Assembly (NCBI GenBank): GCA_028564925.1
Contig: CM053032.1
Coordinates: 121,787,490-121,851,489 of the forward strand
DNA: 64,000 nucleotides
Direction of reading: 5' to 3'
Origin: Lithobates sylvaticus
Lineage: Eukaryota; Chordata; Amphibia; Anura; Ranidae
Shown: positions 44,701-55,352 of the stretch, piece by piece
How positions within the stretch are numbered: position 1 is the stretch's first letter
How the letters are laid out: each line of letters starts with the position of its first letter
Translations under genes and position numbers: made by a program
The notes under the pieces: model-generated
The model's input: only the letters and a program-made list of their open reading frames with translations
Database searches by the model: none
What the model was told of the DNA's origin: nothing

Positions 44701-45477
44701 TTATAGGGCTTTTTTAAAGTCCTCATCTTCCACGTCCTGCTGCATCATTACTGGGGTCGCTTGGTCAACTGTTTTGCCTAGGATTTTGTTTACACTCGGG
44801 ATTACACGACATAATATAATAGCTAGAAAGATCCGAAAAATGGGATTTGCCACCGCTACCATATCTCCTAGGGTGCGGATGGAGGGTCTGAGAGTGTTAG
44901 CGATTGACTGGGTCGATTGCCTGTCTGTCGAATTATACATGTCCTTTAGTTGGAACTTTCCCAGCGGCCCTCCCATACCCTCTGACATCCATGCTCCTAA
45001 CACATATATACCAGTGTCAACAGGGCTAGGGTTCTCTATAGTCAGGGTAAGGGGCATGTTGTAGCCTGTTCTCCCAGTGGATTTACATGTACCTGGTTTC
45101 AACAGGGTCATTCTTTTTAACAAGGATTTCCCATTCTTATCTGTTCTATTCCGTGCACTCTGTGTTTCGTACCCCCAGTCTGCTCCTGTATTCCAACCTA
45201 CTGACCCCCAATAGTCACAATTCTGTCCCCAGTAACTATCTGTGACACATATATATATGGATACAAACTGAGGTCCGCGTCCAAGGGTGTTATACCAGTG
45301 ACATTGCCAGAAAACATCTAAGGAACTGGAGGCTATATTGCAGTAATCAAAAGCAAAAGTGCCCACGTGTGTGTTGGATGAGTTGTACCAAAATTGTGTA
45401 ATACCCTCTTTTTTTATGATGGCCACTTGTTGAGTTCCCACCAGCCCCACCAAAAAAAGGATATGTAGCACTGTCAT
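44701..45477 (-). pseudogene. Retroviral env-like remnant
   Basis: The start MTVLHILFLVGLVG is a signal-peptide-like segment. A Cys- and Trp-rich surface-like part with a few NxS/T sites follows, and near the C-terminus a hydrophobic stretch IFRIFLAIILCRVIPS suggests a membrane anchor. It is shorter than a typical env (258 codons) and is treated as a fossil. It lies between integrase and the 3' LTR, as in simple retroviruses. Confidence 0.65.
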
Positions 45478-45484
45478 CCTGGTG

Positions 45485-46450
45485 TAGCCTGGGACTTGTC
45501 TTCAGGGGTTGGAACCAATGGGAAGCGTGGATCCAGGAGTTCTTTCCTGCGACTTTAACGGAGGTGGCAGTAGTTATCAGAACCTGGAATGGTCCGTCGA
45601 ATCTTGGTTCCAGTGAGTGTTTTCTTATAAACTTTTTTATTAGTACCCAGTCTCCGGGCAGCAGCTTGTGGGTTCCTGTGTCTGAGTCTGGGTCTGGAAT
45701 GGAAGAAACACTTGTGCATGGATATGGGTTAATTCACGAGACAATGCGGTCACATATTTAGTCAATACATCAGATTGCAATTGTAACTGTTTTGAATAAT
45801 AACAACCAAGTCTAGGGGCTAAACTAAACAAAATCTCATGAGGGGGTAGGGGAGTGTTCTCCCCTTGGTGTGTATCTGATGCTGAACAGGGCACTGGGCA
45901 AGCTGTCTGGCCAATGCATACTAGTCTCTTGGGCCATTTTTAACATTCAAGTCTTTAATGTGTCATTCATTCTTTCTACCTTCCCACTACTCTGGGGGTG
46001 GTAGGCTGTGTGAAACTACTAAGGCGTACTCAAATCATCCACTCTTTGGCATTTGGATGTGGTTAATTTGTATCCGCTGGAAAGGATACAAGGGTATTCT
46101 CTGTATCCCGGGTTACACTTCTCACAAATGGTGCATGACTTACAGAAGTTGCTAGTCAGTGGACTGATTCCTGCAGCTACATAGAATTTGTTAATGAGGG
46201 AATTCATAAGAGTCTTTGACCGATGGACAGCTCCATGTGCCCATTGTACCACCGCAGAGTAAATATTCCTGGGTAAGTAAGGTTTCTTGTTGCACTCAAA
46301 TAGTTCATCCTTGAGGGTTGCTCCCCTCTGCTTCCAGTTTTCCTTTTCATCCGGACTTGCTGCTTCCTGTAGTTCTTTCAGATAAACTCTGTCCACTGGG
46401 AGAGTCTGTAGGGCAAGCACGGGGTGGTCTTCTTCCACTCTACTTTCCAC
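45485..46450 (-). pseudogene. Retroviral integrase remnant
   Basis: The N-terminal zinc-binding part shows WAHGAVHRSK and CKSCTICEKC (His/Cys pairs, about 46080-46260). The C-terminal part includes PHEILFSLAP and the DNA-binding region GDWVLIKKFIRKHSLEPRF (about 45590-45660), which precedes env. It is incomplete. Confidence 0.75.
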
Positions 46451-46605
46451 TTCACGCTGGCTGCCTATTTGACAGTTGAATCGGCTAGATGATTGTCTCG
46501 GTTTTCCTTTGAGTTCAGTTTGCTGTGTGCTTTTACCTTTAGAATAGCCACTTGGGTTGGGAGAAGTAAGGCGTCCATCAGGTCTTTGATAGCTGAACTG
46601 TGTTT

Positions 46606-46844
46606 TCTGCTGCTGTCAGGAACATCAAAGTCATTGGCAATGCTGAAAGAATGTTGGCTCTTTTTCCCTCTGCCAGTTTACATGCTGCAGTGAGTGCTTG
46701 CAGCTCTGTCTCCTGTGCAGACATCCCCGGTGGTAAGGCTTCAGAGAACCGTGTTAGATCTGGATTCTGCAGGGGTATTTCACTCACGTTGGGGAGATGT
46801 GCGATTTCCAGCCGCATTAATTGAAAACAATCATGGGGTAGAAT
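46606..46844. repeat. Left copy of 239-bp direct repeat flanking L1 copy D
   Basis: It matches 50441-50679 at all but about two positions (CAGGGGTA against CAGTTGTA). The sequence is proviral RNase H (minus: SEALPPGMSAQETELQALTA). It marks the 3' side of L1 copy D. Confidence 0.9.
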
Positions 46845-49800
46845 ACATAGGGTTTCCCTGACCACTCACGCAAGCCGGACCCTTGGGTCTAGCCGCGCAT
46901 CCCCTGCCCTTCAGGCTCTTTACCCCCGGCACGTCTCCCTTGCCAGCTTTATTATTTTTCCTTATCCCCTCGACCCCCCCCTACCCATCCCCCCCTCCCT
47001 ATCCGCTGCTAGGACGTCGTTTTCCTTATTGTTTGTTAATCCTCTCGCCTAAGTCCTTGTGTGCCCGTGGGGACTGCTGTTCCACGGCTAAATCAGTCTA
47101 TTGCTTCTATCCCCCTCGGGCTCTTCTAATGTCAAGGCTGAATTCTCCTCCCTGAGGCTCCAAGACCTCTTGAATTTTCTCCAACTCTCCCATCTGGCCC
47201 TCGTAGCCTCTCTGTCCCCTTCTCTAAAATTCAGTACACATTCCAACATGTATGTAGATTCGACCGCATCTACCCATTCCCATAAGGGGGGGCATTCCTT
47301 GTCCCTCCACCTCTTCGGGATTACCTTTTTCGCCGCATTGAGCAAATGTGGGATCAATGTGTCTTTATATTGCCTAATTCCCATGGATGTGGCATGCATC
47401 AAGACTACCCAGGGGTCATTTTTCACCTCGATCGTTGTGATTTCTTTTATCACTCTTAAGATAGTCTCCCAGAATTTTTGGATTTTATGGCACTTCCACC
47501 ATAGGTGACCCATTGTACCCCTTTGGTCGCATCCCCTCCAACAGTTTGCTAATACATCCGCCTGGAAATTACTAACCCTGTCGGGGGTTCTGTACCACCT
47601 AGCCATGCACTTAAAATTTGTTTCCGCCGTTTTCACATCTACAGCAGACCCGTGCGCTAATTTTAAAATCCTTTTGCTTGTGCCTACTTCTAATTGTGTT
47701 CCTAGTTCATTCTCCCATTTGATAAGGTAGGGCGGTATCTCAGCTCTATCTTTTTCCAGAAGCAATTTATAGATTCTGGAAATTCTTTTTTTAGAACATT
47801 CTGCCGTGAATACTTTCTCAAATTTTGTTAGATCCTCAGCCCCCCTTAGTGGGCCTTGAAGAGAGCCCACAAAATGAATTAGCTGACGATACCGCCAGCC
47901 ATTTATGGAGAGTGCCTTATTTGTCTGTAACTCGTGCAGTGCCATAACTTTCCCCTTGGAAATAATTTCCCCCAACCTAGTGCCATCATTACTAATCCAT
48001 TCGCCCCCCATTTCCTTGATCCCTGGCGGGAACATCGGATTATTTTTAAGTGCTATAAGTGGTGAGTTGTATGTCTTGTTAAATATTTTATAAGTCTTAT
48101 CCCAGATTTTCAAAGTAGTGCTTGTGATTATGTGTGTATTCTCACCCAGTGACCTAAATTTCGGGGGATTCCACACCATCTTTCCCAGATTAACTTTACT
48201 CAGTGCTTCTTCTATACTAACCCATCTCTTAGTGTTCCCTATTTTGCACCATTCTGAAATTCTCAGTAGTACTATGGCTTGGTAGTAGCTTTCTATGTCT
48301 GGGACCGCCAGGCCACCCAGGTTTTTGTCTTGTTTTAGAATTTGGAGAGAGATTCTATGTTTTTTTGAGTTCCATATGAAATTCATTATTATGGCTCTTA
48401 GCTTTCCCAGGTAATTTTTTGGTAGAGGGAGGGGAAGCATCTGGAATTTGTATGTTATGACAGGCAAGATCATCATTTTTACCGTGTTGATCCTGCCTGT
48501 CCAGGAAAGGCTTTTTCCCTTATAGTCTTGGCATTTTTTTTTTATGTCCTCAAGGAGCGGTATATAGTTTATTTTATAAATTTTCCTTGGGTTGTTGGCC
48601 AGCTCTATTCCCAGATATTTTATCCTTTTCTTCCAGACAAAGCTGGCTATTTTCTGAACGTTCTGTTTCTCGCTGTTACTCAGATTAATATTAAGAATAG
48701 ACGTTTTTGTAATGTTGATTCTAAAATTCGTTAATTTCCCATAATCTTTTAAAATTTTGAGGAGAATGGGGACAGATTTCTGGGGTGAACTAATGTAGAA
48801 AAGAACATCGTCCGCGAAGGCCGCCAGTTTGTGCTCCTCGCTACCGACTTTACAGCCCTCTACCCCCCTATTTCCGCGAATTGTAGATAACAGTGGTTCC
48901 AGGGATAGAATGAACAGGAGGGGGGACAGAGGACACCCCTGCCTGGTACCGTTGAACATTTCAAACTCAGCGGATACCGTTCCGTTTACCTTGATGTTTG
49001 CTTTCGGGTGGGTATACAGGGCCTTGATTTTTTGGATGATTCTCGGGCCAAAGCCCATCCTCTCCAATGTTTTGAACATGAACCCCCAGTCTACCCTGTC
49101 AAATGCTTTTTCTGCATCGATTGAGAGAAGTAGACTGGGGGTTCTAGAATCTCTCATCTGCTGCATAGCCAGCAATGTCCTGATCCCATTGTCCCTCCCT
49201 TCTCTACCCGGGACAAAACCCACCTGGTCTGGGTGGATCAGTGTGCCCAAATGCCCCTTTATTCGATCTGCCAGAATCTTGGCGTATAGTTTTGTATCGC
49301 AGTTCAGCAATGAGATAGGCCTATAATTTGAGCACACTGATCCATCCTTCCCATCCTTCCTCAAGAGGGTGATCGTGGCTTTTAAGGCCTCCTCGCTCAG
49401 GTCAAAGTCTATCCCCAACCCGTTCATGTATCGCTGCATTCTCGGGATGAGGATATCCTTATACGTTTTATAATATAAGGTCGTAAAACCGTCCGGGCCC
49501 GGGCTCATCCCTATTGGTGAGTTGGCGATGGCTGCTAGGATCTCCTCCTCGGTTATCGGTCTTTCAAGCTCCTCTCTCTCTTCCCCGCTTAGAGCAGTTA
49601 ACTCTGCCCTCTCTAAAAACTCGCTACTATTCCTGCTCTTGTCCTCTCTGTCATTTTTTCCCTTGGTTTTCACCTCGTACAGTTCTCTATAGTATTCGCC
49701 GAATGTAGATGCTATTTCTCTAGGGGTAAACTTCATCTCCCCGTTTCTTGTTTGAATTTTTTCAATGAAATTTCTGGTTTTCTTTTTTTGTAGCTTTCTT

Positions 49801-50440
49801 GCTAAGTATCTCCCCGGCTTGTTACCCCAAGCGTACTGTTCCCCTGCCATCTTATTGAACTTCTGTCTGATTTCTTGCTCGGCTATATCTTTTAATTCTT
49901 CTCTCTTTTCCATGAGCTCTAAATATATGCCCTGAGTTAGTGCCCCCCCACCTTTGTGTTTTTGCTCGAGGGTTTTGATCTCAGCCACCAATGCTTGTGT
50001 TTTTCTCATCCTCTCTTTTTTTCTCCATGCGCCTTTTGCAATCAGGAGCCCCCTTACGAACGCTTTATGGGCGTCCCATAGTTGGGCCTCTGATACCTCC
50101 CCGTTATCGTTGGATTGGAAAAACCACTCCAGTTCCTTTCTAATATAGTCTCTAATTTCTTCGTCGTGTAGTAGTTCTGGGTTGAGTATCCATCCACCTG
50201 GGGATTGTTTATATTCAGGGAACCCGAGCCCCATGAGGACCGGCGCGTGATCCGAAAGAGAAGCTATTCCTATCTCTGAGTCCTTAACCCTATCTAGTAT
50301 GCCATGTTCTATTAAAATGTGATCCAGGCGGGAGTACGTCTGGTGGACGGGGGAAAAAAACGAATAGTCTCTTATCTGTGGATGCTGGATCCTCCAAACG
50401 TCCAACAATTGGTCGTCCGAGAGTTTTTTTTTTATCCTTA
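46845..50440 (-). mobile_element. L1/Tx1-type LINE, copy D, young and 5'-truncated
   Basis: The insertion begins inside the endonuclease (KKLSDDQLLDVWRIQHP) and runs through a fully open ORF2 into a short 3' UTR. Its 3' end (plus 46845) has no long A tail, reading CCCTATGT on the minus strand. The 5' junction has a short AAGGATAAAAAAAAAAC segment that may be untemplated. It interrupts the provirus, so it is the younger of the two. Confidence 0.9.
47088..50408 (-). CDS. L1/Tx1-type ORF2 protein, 5'-truncated but uninterrupted (1106 codons)
   Basis: This endonuclease-RT remnant is open over 3.3 kb. Residues 52-57 (SDHAPV) are the last endonuclease block. The RT motifs are SPGPDG (302-307), SIDAEKAFDRV (429-439), GTRQGCPLSP (487-496) and FADD (531-534). 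The C-terminal zinc motif CWRGCDQRGTMGHLWWKC is at 956-973. The first ATG is internal to the original ORF, and the N-terminal half of the endonuclease is missing through 5' truncation, so it cannot retrotranspose alone. The intact frame indicates recent arrival. Confidence 0.9.
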   Translation of the reverse strand: MLDVWRIQHPQIRDYSFFSPVHQTYSRLDHILIEHGILDRVKDSEIGIASLSDHAPVLMGLGFPEYKQSPGGWILNPELLHDEEIRDYIRKELEWFFQSNDNGEVSEAQLWDAHKAFVRGLLIAKGAWRKKERMRKTQALVAEIKTLEQKHKGGGALTQGIYLELMEKREELKDIAEQEIRQKFNKMAGEQYAWGNKPGRYLARKLQKKKTRNFIEKIQTRNGEMKFTPREIASTFGEYYRELYEVKTKGKNDREDKSRNSSEFLERAELTALSGEEREELERPITEEEILAAIANSPIGMSPGPDGFTTLYYKTYKDILIPRMQRYMNGLGIDFDLSEEALKATITLLRKDGKDGSVCSNYRPISLLNCDTKLYAKILADRIKGHLGTLIHPDQVGFVPGREGRDNGIRTLLAMQQMRDSRTPSLLLSIDAEKAFDRVDWGFMFKTLERMGFGPRIIQKIKALYTHPKANIKVNGTVSAEFEMFNGTRQGCPLSPLLFILSLEPLLSTIRGNRGVEGCKVGSEEHKLAAFADDVLFYISSPQKSVPILLKILKDYGKLTNFRINITKTSILNINLSNSEKQNVQKIASFVWKKRIKYLGIELANNPRKIYKINYIPLLEDIKKKCQDYKGKSLSWTGRINTVKMMILPVITYKFQMLPLPLPKNYLGKLRAIIMNFIWNSKKHRISLQILKQDKNLGGLAVPDIESYYQAIVLLRISEWCKIGNTKRWVSIEEALSKVNLGKMVWNPPKFRSLGENTHIITSTTLKIWDKTYKIFNKTYNSPLIALKNNPMFPPGIKEMGGEWISNDGTRLGEIISKGKVMALHELQTNKALSINGWRYRQLIHFVGSLQGPLRGAEDLTKFEKVFTAECSKKRISRIYKLLLEKDRAEIPPYLIKWENELGTQLEVGTSKRILKLAHGSAVDVKTAETNFKCMARWYRTPDRVSNFQADVLANCWRGCDQRGTMGHLWWKCHKIQKFWETILRVIKEITTIEVKNDPWVVLMHATSMGIRQYKDTLIPHLLNAAKKVIPKRWRDKECPPLWEWVDAVESTYMLECVLNFREGDREATRARWESWRKFKRSWSLREENSALTLEEPEGDRSNRLI

Positions 50441-50679
50441 TCTGCTGCTGTCAGGAACATCAAAGTCATTGGCAATGCTGAAAGAATGTTGGCTCTTTTT
50501 CCCTCTGCCAGTTTACATGCTGCAGTGAGTGCTTGCAGCTCTGTCTCCTGTGCAGACATCCCCGGTGGTAAGGCTTCAGAGAACCGTGTTAGATCTGGAT
50601 TCTGCAGTTGTATTTCACTCACGTTGGGGAGATGTGCGATTTCCAGCCGCATTAATTGAAAACAATCATGGGGTAGAAT
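50441..50679. repeat. Right copy of 239-bp direct repeat flanking L1 copy D
   Basis: Partner of 46606-46844. The proviral sequence continues from here to the right, so this copy is the original context on the 5' side of the LINE. Confidence 0.9.
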
Positions 50680-51300
50680 CCTAGGGTAGACCCGGCTCCT
50701 CTTCTATTCCCCCCTCGGGAAGTGGAAAAAAAGGGTTGAAGTGTTCAGCGTTTGACAACGTAATAGAGTAATGTTGTCCGGTTGAAGGAGGGAACATTAG
50801 AATCTCAAATGTCTGGCAGTGGACAGATGTTTCGGCTGGATCTGGTCGAGTATGGCAGTAATGCCCCAGACGTTCGGATACAAAGAGTTTGAACATCTTT
50901 TCGTAGTCCGGGAGCCCTTAAAACTGGAACTCATGAAATGGCTTGTTTGAGGGCCTTGAAGTTGGATATTGCCTCTGAGGACTTTTGGAAGGGGTCAGAT
51001 TTCAGGGCATCATAAAGGGGTTGCATCAGTAAGGAGGCTTCCGGACTGTAGCTTCATTAACTGCTCAGAGGTCCTGGACCATTCTGTACTTGTCTGGTTC
51101 TCCCTTAGGGGTTCTCTTATTTACAGGGAACAGAGGTGTGTAGTGTGGAGATGTACAGGGTATCAGGGCTCCATTTGACACGAGGGCCCTGACATGCTGT
51201 GAAATAGCTGCAGATTGGGCTAACTTTAGAGGGTATTGTGGCTTCCGGGGTAGGGGAGCTCCAAGTTTCAACCTCACCATGACTGGTGGCATCTTTAAAT
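50680..51300 (-). pseudogene. Retroviral reverse transcriptase/RNase H remnant
   Basis: Minus-strand fragments include the RT start PLKLAQSAAISQHVRALVSN, with LFPVNKRTPKGEPDKYRMVQ near 51070-51290. RNase H-like sequence continues into the 239-bp repeat. It is incomplete and treated as a fossil. Confidence 0.7.
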
Positions 51301-51313
51301 GTGTCCTTCATCC

Positions 51314-51580
51314 TCAGCTAAAGCCCAGTGGAGAAGAGACGGTAACAGATCCATCTTCAGAGAAGACATTAGAAGCCTGAAGTCTGGATAGTACATCTGC
51401 TCCCAAGAGATTGAGTGGACAGGTGAGAAACACAACAAATCGAGCCAGAAGGTCTGGGTACTTTCCAACTTGTAGGGGGCGGGTCAACTCGTTAGTTCTG
51501 AGAGTTCCATCTATGCCCACACAAGATATGTCAATATCGGAAAGGTAGGAGTGGTCAGGTAAATCCTCTTCTCTAATCAC
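51314..51580 (-). pseudogene. Retroviral protease C-terminal remnant
   Basis: The short frame ends in NLLGADVLSRLQAS, the typical GADxL block at the protease-RT border. It lies between the gag-like segments and RT, as expected. Confidence 0.6.
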
Positions 51581-51689
51581 ACTTTTGGCTGCACCTGTGT
51601 CGCTTAAGAAAGTGGTTGATGTCCCTCAATGGGTAGGGTCACCCTCCCTAATGGGCCTTCTGAGTTCTTTGAATCGGTTGCCCTGGCAT

Positions 51690-52215
51690 GGGTTAGTGAC
51701 ACAGGCTTGCCAAATTCCTAGCACAGGAGATCCAGGTTTTCCGGGTGGGACGTCCAGGGTTTTGATATTGTTGCTGCTGCACACTGTACTCCGGTTGGGC
51801 CATGGTGAGGCCTTTTCGGGTTAACTCCTTGAGGCCTGCCATAAAGGCTGAAGAGAGCATCCGCCTGTGTGCCATAATATGGGTGATGAATCCCAAATCT
51901 GAAAAAACTTGTGACAGTCTGGTGAAAAACTTTTCTAACATCTTGGATACCTGTAGCTTGATCAGCCAGTCTGCCCCTTGCCCACTCGCACAGTTACTCA
52001 CAGAATTCCACACCATAATTAAAGGTATTGTCATCGACAATCCTTTCATCACAGAGACTTTTCTCCATGATGGGCAAGTAAGCGTTTCCATATTTAATTT
52101 CACATGAAATGACTAGATTTCTCCATGCTGCTAAATAGGATTTTTTTTTTTTTCCACTGCCTATTACTCTGCAACTTTCGTTAGGAGACTTATTTTCCTG
52201 CAGAAAACTCTCCAT
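51690..52215 (-). pseudogene. Second gag-like segment
   Basis: It encodes YLPIMEKSLCDERIVDDNTF, then FFTRLSQVFSDLGFITHIMA and SSAFMAGLKELTRKGL. These align with WPIMEKNLYVCRTFNDTDY, LVQTFTDLDFNMHMKAYA and SAAFVTGLKDSIKKRL of the main gag at 53023-53775 but are strongly diverged. Its origin could be duplication or recombination with a related virus. Confidence 0.65.
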
Positions 52216-52229
52216 CTCTTCTATTAACT

Positions 52230-52821
52230 ATTTCTTTTGAGTGGTCTTTGTCATATTTGAAGTAATCAAAACATTTTCAGCCTTTTCTTTCATTAACATT
52301 TGCATATTTCCTCATAACATCCATTCTAAACATATCTTCTCTTTTGTACTGTTTCCTTGTCTAACTACTATTTTTCTCAACTTGCACAACCTTTATTATT
52401 GTAGCCTGCTAGAATAATAACTAAATCAATCCAGTCTTATATATACCACACATATAAATATCACATTTTATCCTAGTAATTTCACAGTTTGTCAACAGTT
52501 AACATCTCTTCACAGACATTCTTTCACACAGAAATTTGAAGGGAGGGGGCCACCTCACTCTCTGCAGTGAAATGCAAGGGTGGGGGTGAGGAGCACAGCT
52601 GAAGCGTGTTGCCTCTCATAGTGAAAAGGATTTTTCAAACATTTTTCTTTTTGACCAGGAATAGGGGTATATTGCACAGGCTAGTACAAGGGATTAGGGT
52701 TCCTTTCTTTGCCTAAGGCTTCTCTTTGAGAGGAAATTAGCCTGGTTTGTGAGGGCTTTTAATGGGTAATGGGGTTTCCTTGGGATCGGAGTAGACTGTC
52801 TGGACCCCATTGGGGTCTTTG
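52230..52821. other. Internal proviral stretch, no feature
   Basis: AT-rich sequence followed by a purine-rich part near 52540-52600. I recognised nothing coding. Confidence 0.4.
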
Positions 52822-53775
52822 TCATCTGGGTGCTCTGCATTCTTTCCTAAAGTGACCCTGGCGTCCACAGTTAAAGTAGAGGTGCAGGGGTCTCTGCTGG
52901 GGAGGCGGGTATTGGGTGTCAGAGGTCATCCTGAGATGAGTAATTTTCTTGATATTCTGACTGGATTCTAACCCCTTTGCTACCAATAAAAGTGAGTCTA
53001 GGGCAATCATACGAGATTTGGGTCAAGATACCAGCAACCTCTTTTTTATGGAGTCTTTTAGGCCTGTGACAAACGCTGCTGAGAGCATTTGTGCATATGC
53101 CTTCATGTGCATATTAAAATCTAGGTCAGTAAATGTCTGTACTAACCTGGCATGGTATTTCTCAACAGTTTCTGTCTTACCCTGTGTTATGTTTTGTAAA
53201 GTTGTGGCCTGGTCTGCCAACTTGTCCTTAGCCCAATTGTGTAATTGGTCACAGAATTCTAGGTCTGATTTATAGTCAGTGTCATTAAATGTTCTACATA
53301 CATACAAATTTTTCTCCATGATAGGCCAGGAGGCGTCACCTGCTTTTTGTACAGGTCCCTCCAAGCCACAGCATAGATACGCTGTACCTGTATTATGCAT
53401 ACAATAAAAGGGCATTGGCTTATTTTCCGGGTCAGGCAGGTTATTTACCAATGACATTACTTGGGGCGGGGTAAAGGTAACGTACATTATTGGGGCACCT
53501 TCCACTGCTCTAATGCCGCTCATTACTACTGGGGCTGGCGGGTGTTGGAGGGGGCCTGGCTGGTTGGGGATGTTTACAGCTAGTGGTGTGCCAATGAACG
53601 GGTTCTGTGTTGTGGGCAAGACACGAATTGCGCTGTCTAGAAGCTGGGCAATGGGAGGCGACGCAGTGGCTTGGTTGCTGCCAGCTGCAGATCCCCCCGT
53701 CACAGACTCGTTCAAGCTTGGCATTAAAGTTACGGGGGTGTTTGGACTAAAATACGAACCATTAGTATTCAACAC
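52822..53775 (-). pseudogene. Retroviral gag: capsid and nucleocapsid
   Basis: The 250-codon stretch 53023-53775 covers a proline-rich region and capsid, with MSLVNNLPDPENKPMPFYC and VEKYHARLVQTFTDLDF. A CCHC zinc knuckle follows at 52822-53010 (CGRQGHFRKEC). It is the main gag of the provirus and a fossil. Confidence 0.75.
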
Positions 53776-54026
53776 AGGGTACAGGGGTTTGGTGTTGGTG
53801 TGTTTTTAGGCTCAGCCCTCTTCCCCTTGCATGGGGGTGGTTCAGGTAGGGTATCAGGGACACTTTTTCCTTCATGGTACACATATACAACATTACCCCC
53901 CTGCTAGGTTTCCTGTTCTACCCAGTTCTCCCTTTGGATTGCTCTTGCCACATTGAACCAAACCTCTGCAGTTTTTAATAAACCATTGTCAGATAACACC
54001 CCCCGTTTATCCGTCAGTATTTTCTG

Positions 54027-54275
54027 CTATTCCTCCGGCTGCAATCTACCCCCTGGAGGAATGATGATGCTACAGATCTTAGCTAATTTTTTTGCTTTCT
54101 TAACATAATTCCCCCCCTCTCTCTCTGTGACCAAGTCACAGGCGAGTTTTCCTTTCTCTGGCTTAATCAATTTATGCCCCATTATTTCTGTCTTGATGAG
54201 TGGGATATTTATGTATCTGCTCAGGTTTTTTTGACGGGTCATGAGGTTGCCTTGGTTTCTGAAAGGGTCTGGCAA
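54027..54275 (-). pseudogene. Possible gag N-terminal (matrix-like) remnant
   Basis: A basic 82-codon frame between the 5' LTR and the capsid region (NLSRYINIPLIKTEIMGHKL, then VKKAKKLAKICSIIIPPGG). Its position fits matrix, but no motif proves it. Confidence 0.35.
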
Positions 54276-54659
54276 TTCCTCTATTCGTCACCTGGTACCG
54301 GTTCAGACTATATCCCAATCTCAAGTTAACGAGGACAAAACAGATAGTAAGATAAAGAGAGGTTTTGTCTACAATGTTCGACTGCCACCTGGGTCGCCCC
54401 TGGTGCGTCTTCCCAAAACGTAGACTCGTTCTGCCCGTCCGAGACGGCCACAGAATACGGGTCGGGTAGTGTGTGACCGCTCACTTCCCTCAACAAGACA
54501 TTTAACAGACAGATAAGAAGTACAGCAGTTAATATTTAACAATGAGGTTTTCAACTTTTCACTTTCCAACCTCCTTCAAGAAATGCTGAACATCAAACCA
54601 CAAACACAGTTATGACATGACATTTGTGCGAATTGTAATAGATGTGTATGTTTGATTTA

Positions 54660-55100
54660 TAATGACCACGCAGAAGCCTGATGCCCCCTCCTGGGTGAAG
54701 TGCTGAAGCCCCCTTGTGGGTGAAAATGCTAATTTACACATTTAAGGAGTTTACCAACGTCACCACACTTACGCCTTTCTGAAGGAGTTTACCAACGTCC
54801 ATCTGCCTGACGCCCCCTCGTGGGTGCTACCTAAAGAGGTTTAACTACGTCTACCTGACGCCCCCTTACTAAAGGGGTTTAACCACGTCTACCTGACGCC
54901 CCCTTACTACACCACACTAAAGGTGTTTAACAACGTCTACCTGGGTCAATATTCTTCAACATCATACATCATGTATCACAGACTCATACAACACAATTAC
55001 AGGCCCATACAACACAACACAGAGTCATACAACACAACACAGAGTCATACAACACAAACACAGAGTCATACAACACAACACAGAGTCATACAGGCTGCAG
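54660..55100. repeat. Short tandem repeats in proviral leader
   Basis: Two sets. One has units of about 35-40 bp around GTTTAACCACGTCTACCTGA with CGCCCCCTTACTAAAG (54690-54960). The other has about five 20-21-bp units of CATACAACACAACACAGAGT (about 54985-55095). Both lie between the 5' LTR and gag. Confidence 0.75.
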
Positions 55101-55352
55101 ATAAGCGGAATACAGGTTCATATAATGGACCTCAGGCAAGTATTACCTTTCTTTTGGTGACCTTCAGCAGCCGACAGGGACACAGAGATGGACCCACACG
55201 GGAACTGGATATACTAGCAAGATATGAATGTGATATATTACCGTATCAGAGTTGATCAGGCTCTGCCCCGCCCGTGGTGGTTCCCTCTCGGTGGCCTCTT
55301 GGTCGGCTGTCCTGGTTCACAACCCGAGTGCCCCGCACGTTGGAGGACAAGT

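Noticed and set aside
44701-45477. Captured host env gene
   Set aside because: It lies at the normal env position of a broken provirus and is shorter than the family; nothing shows host use.
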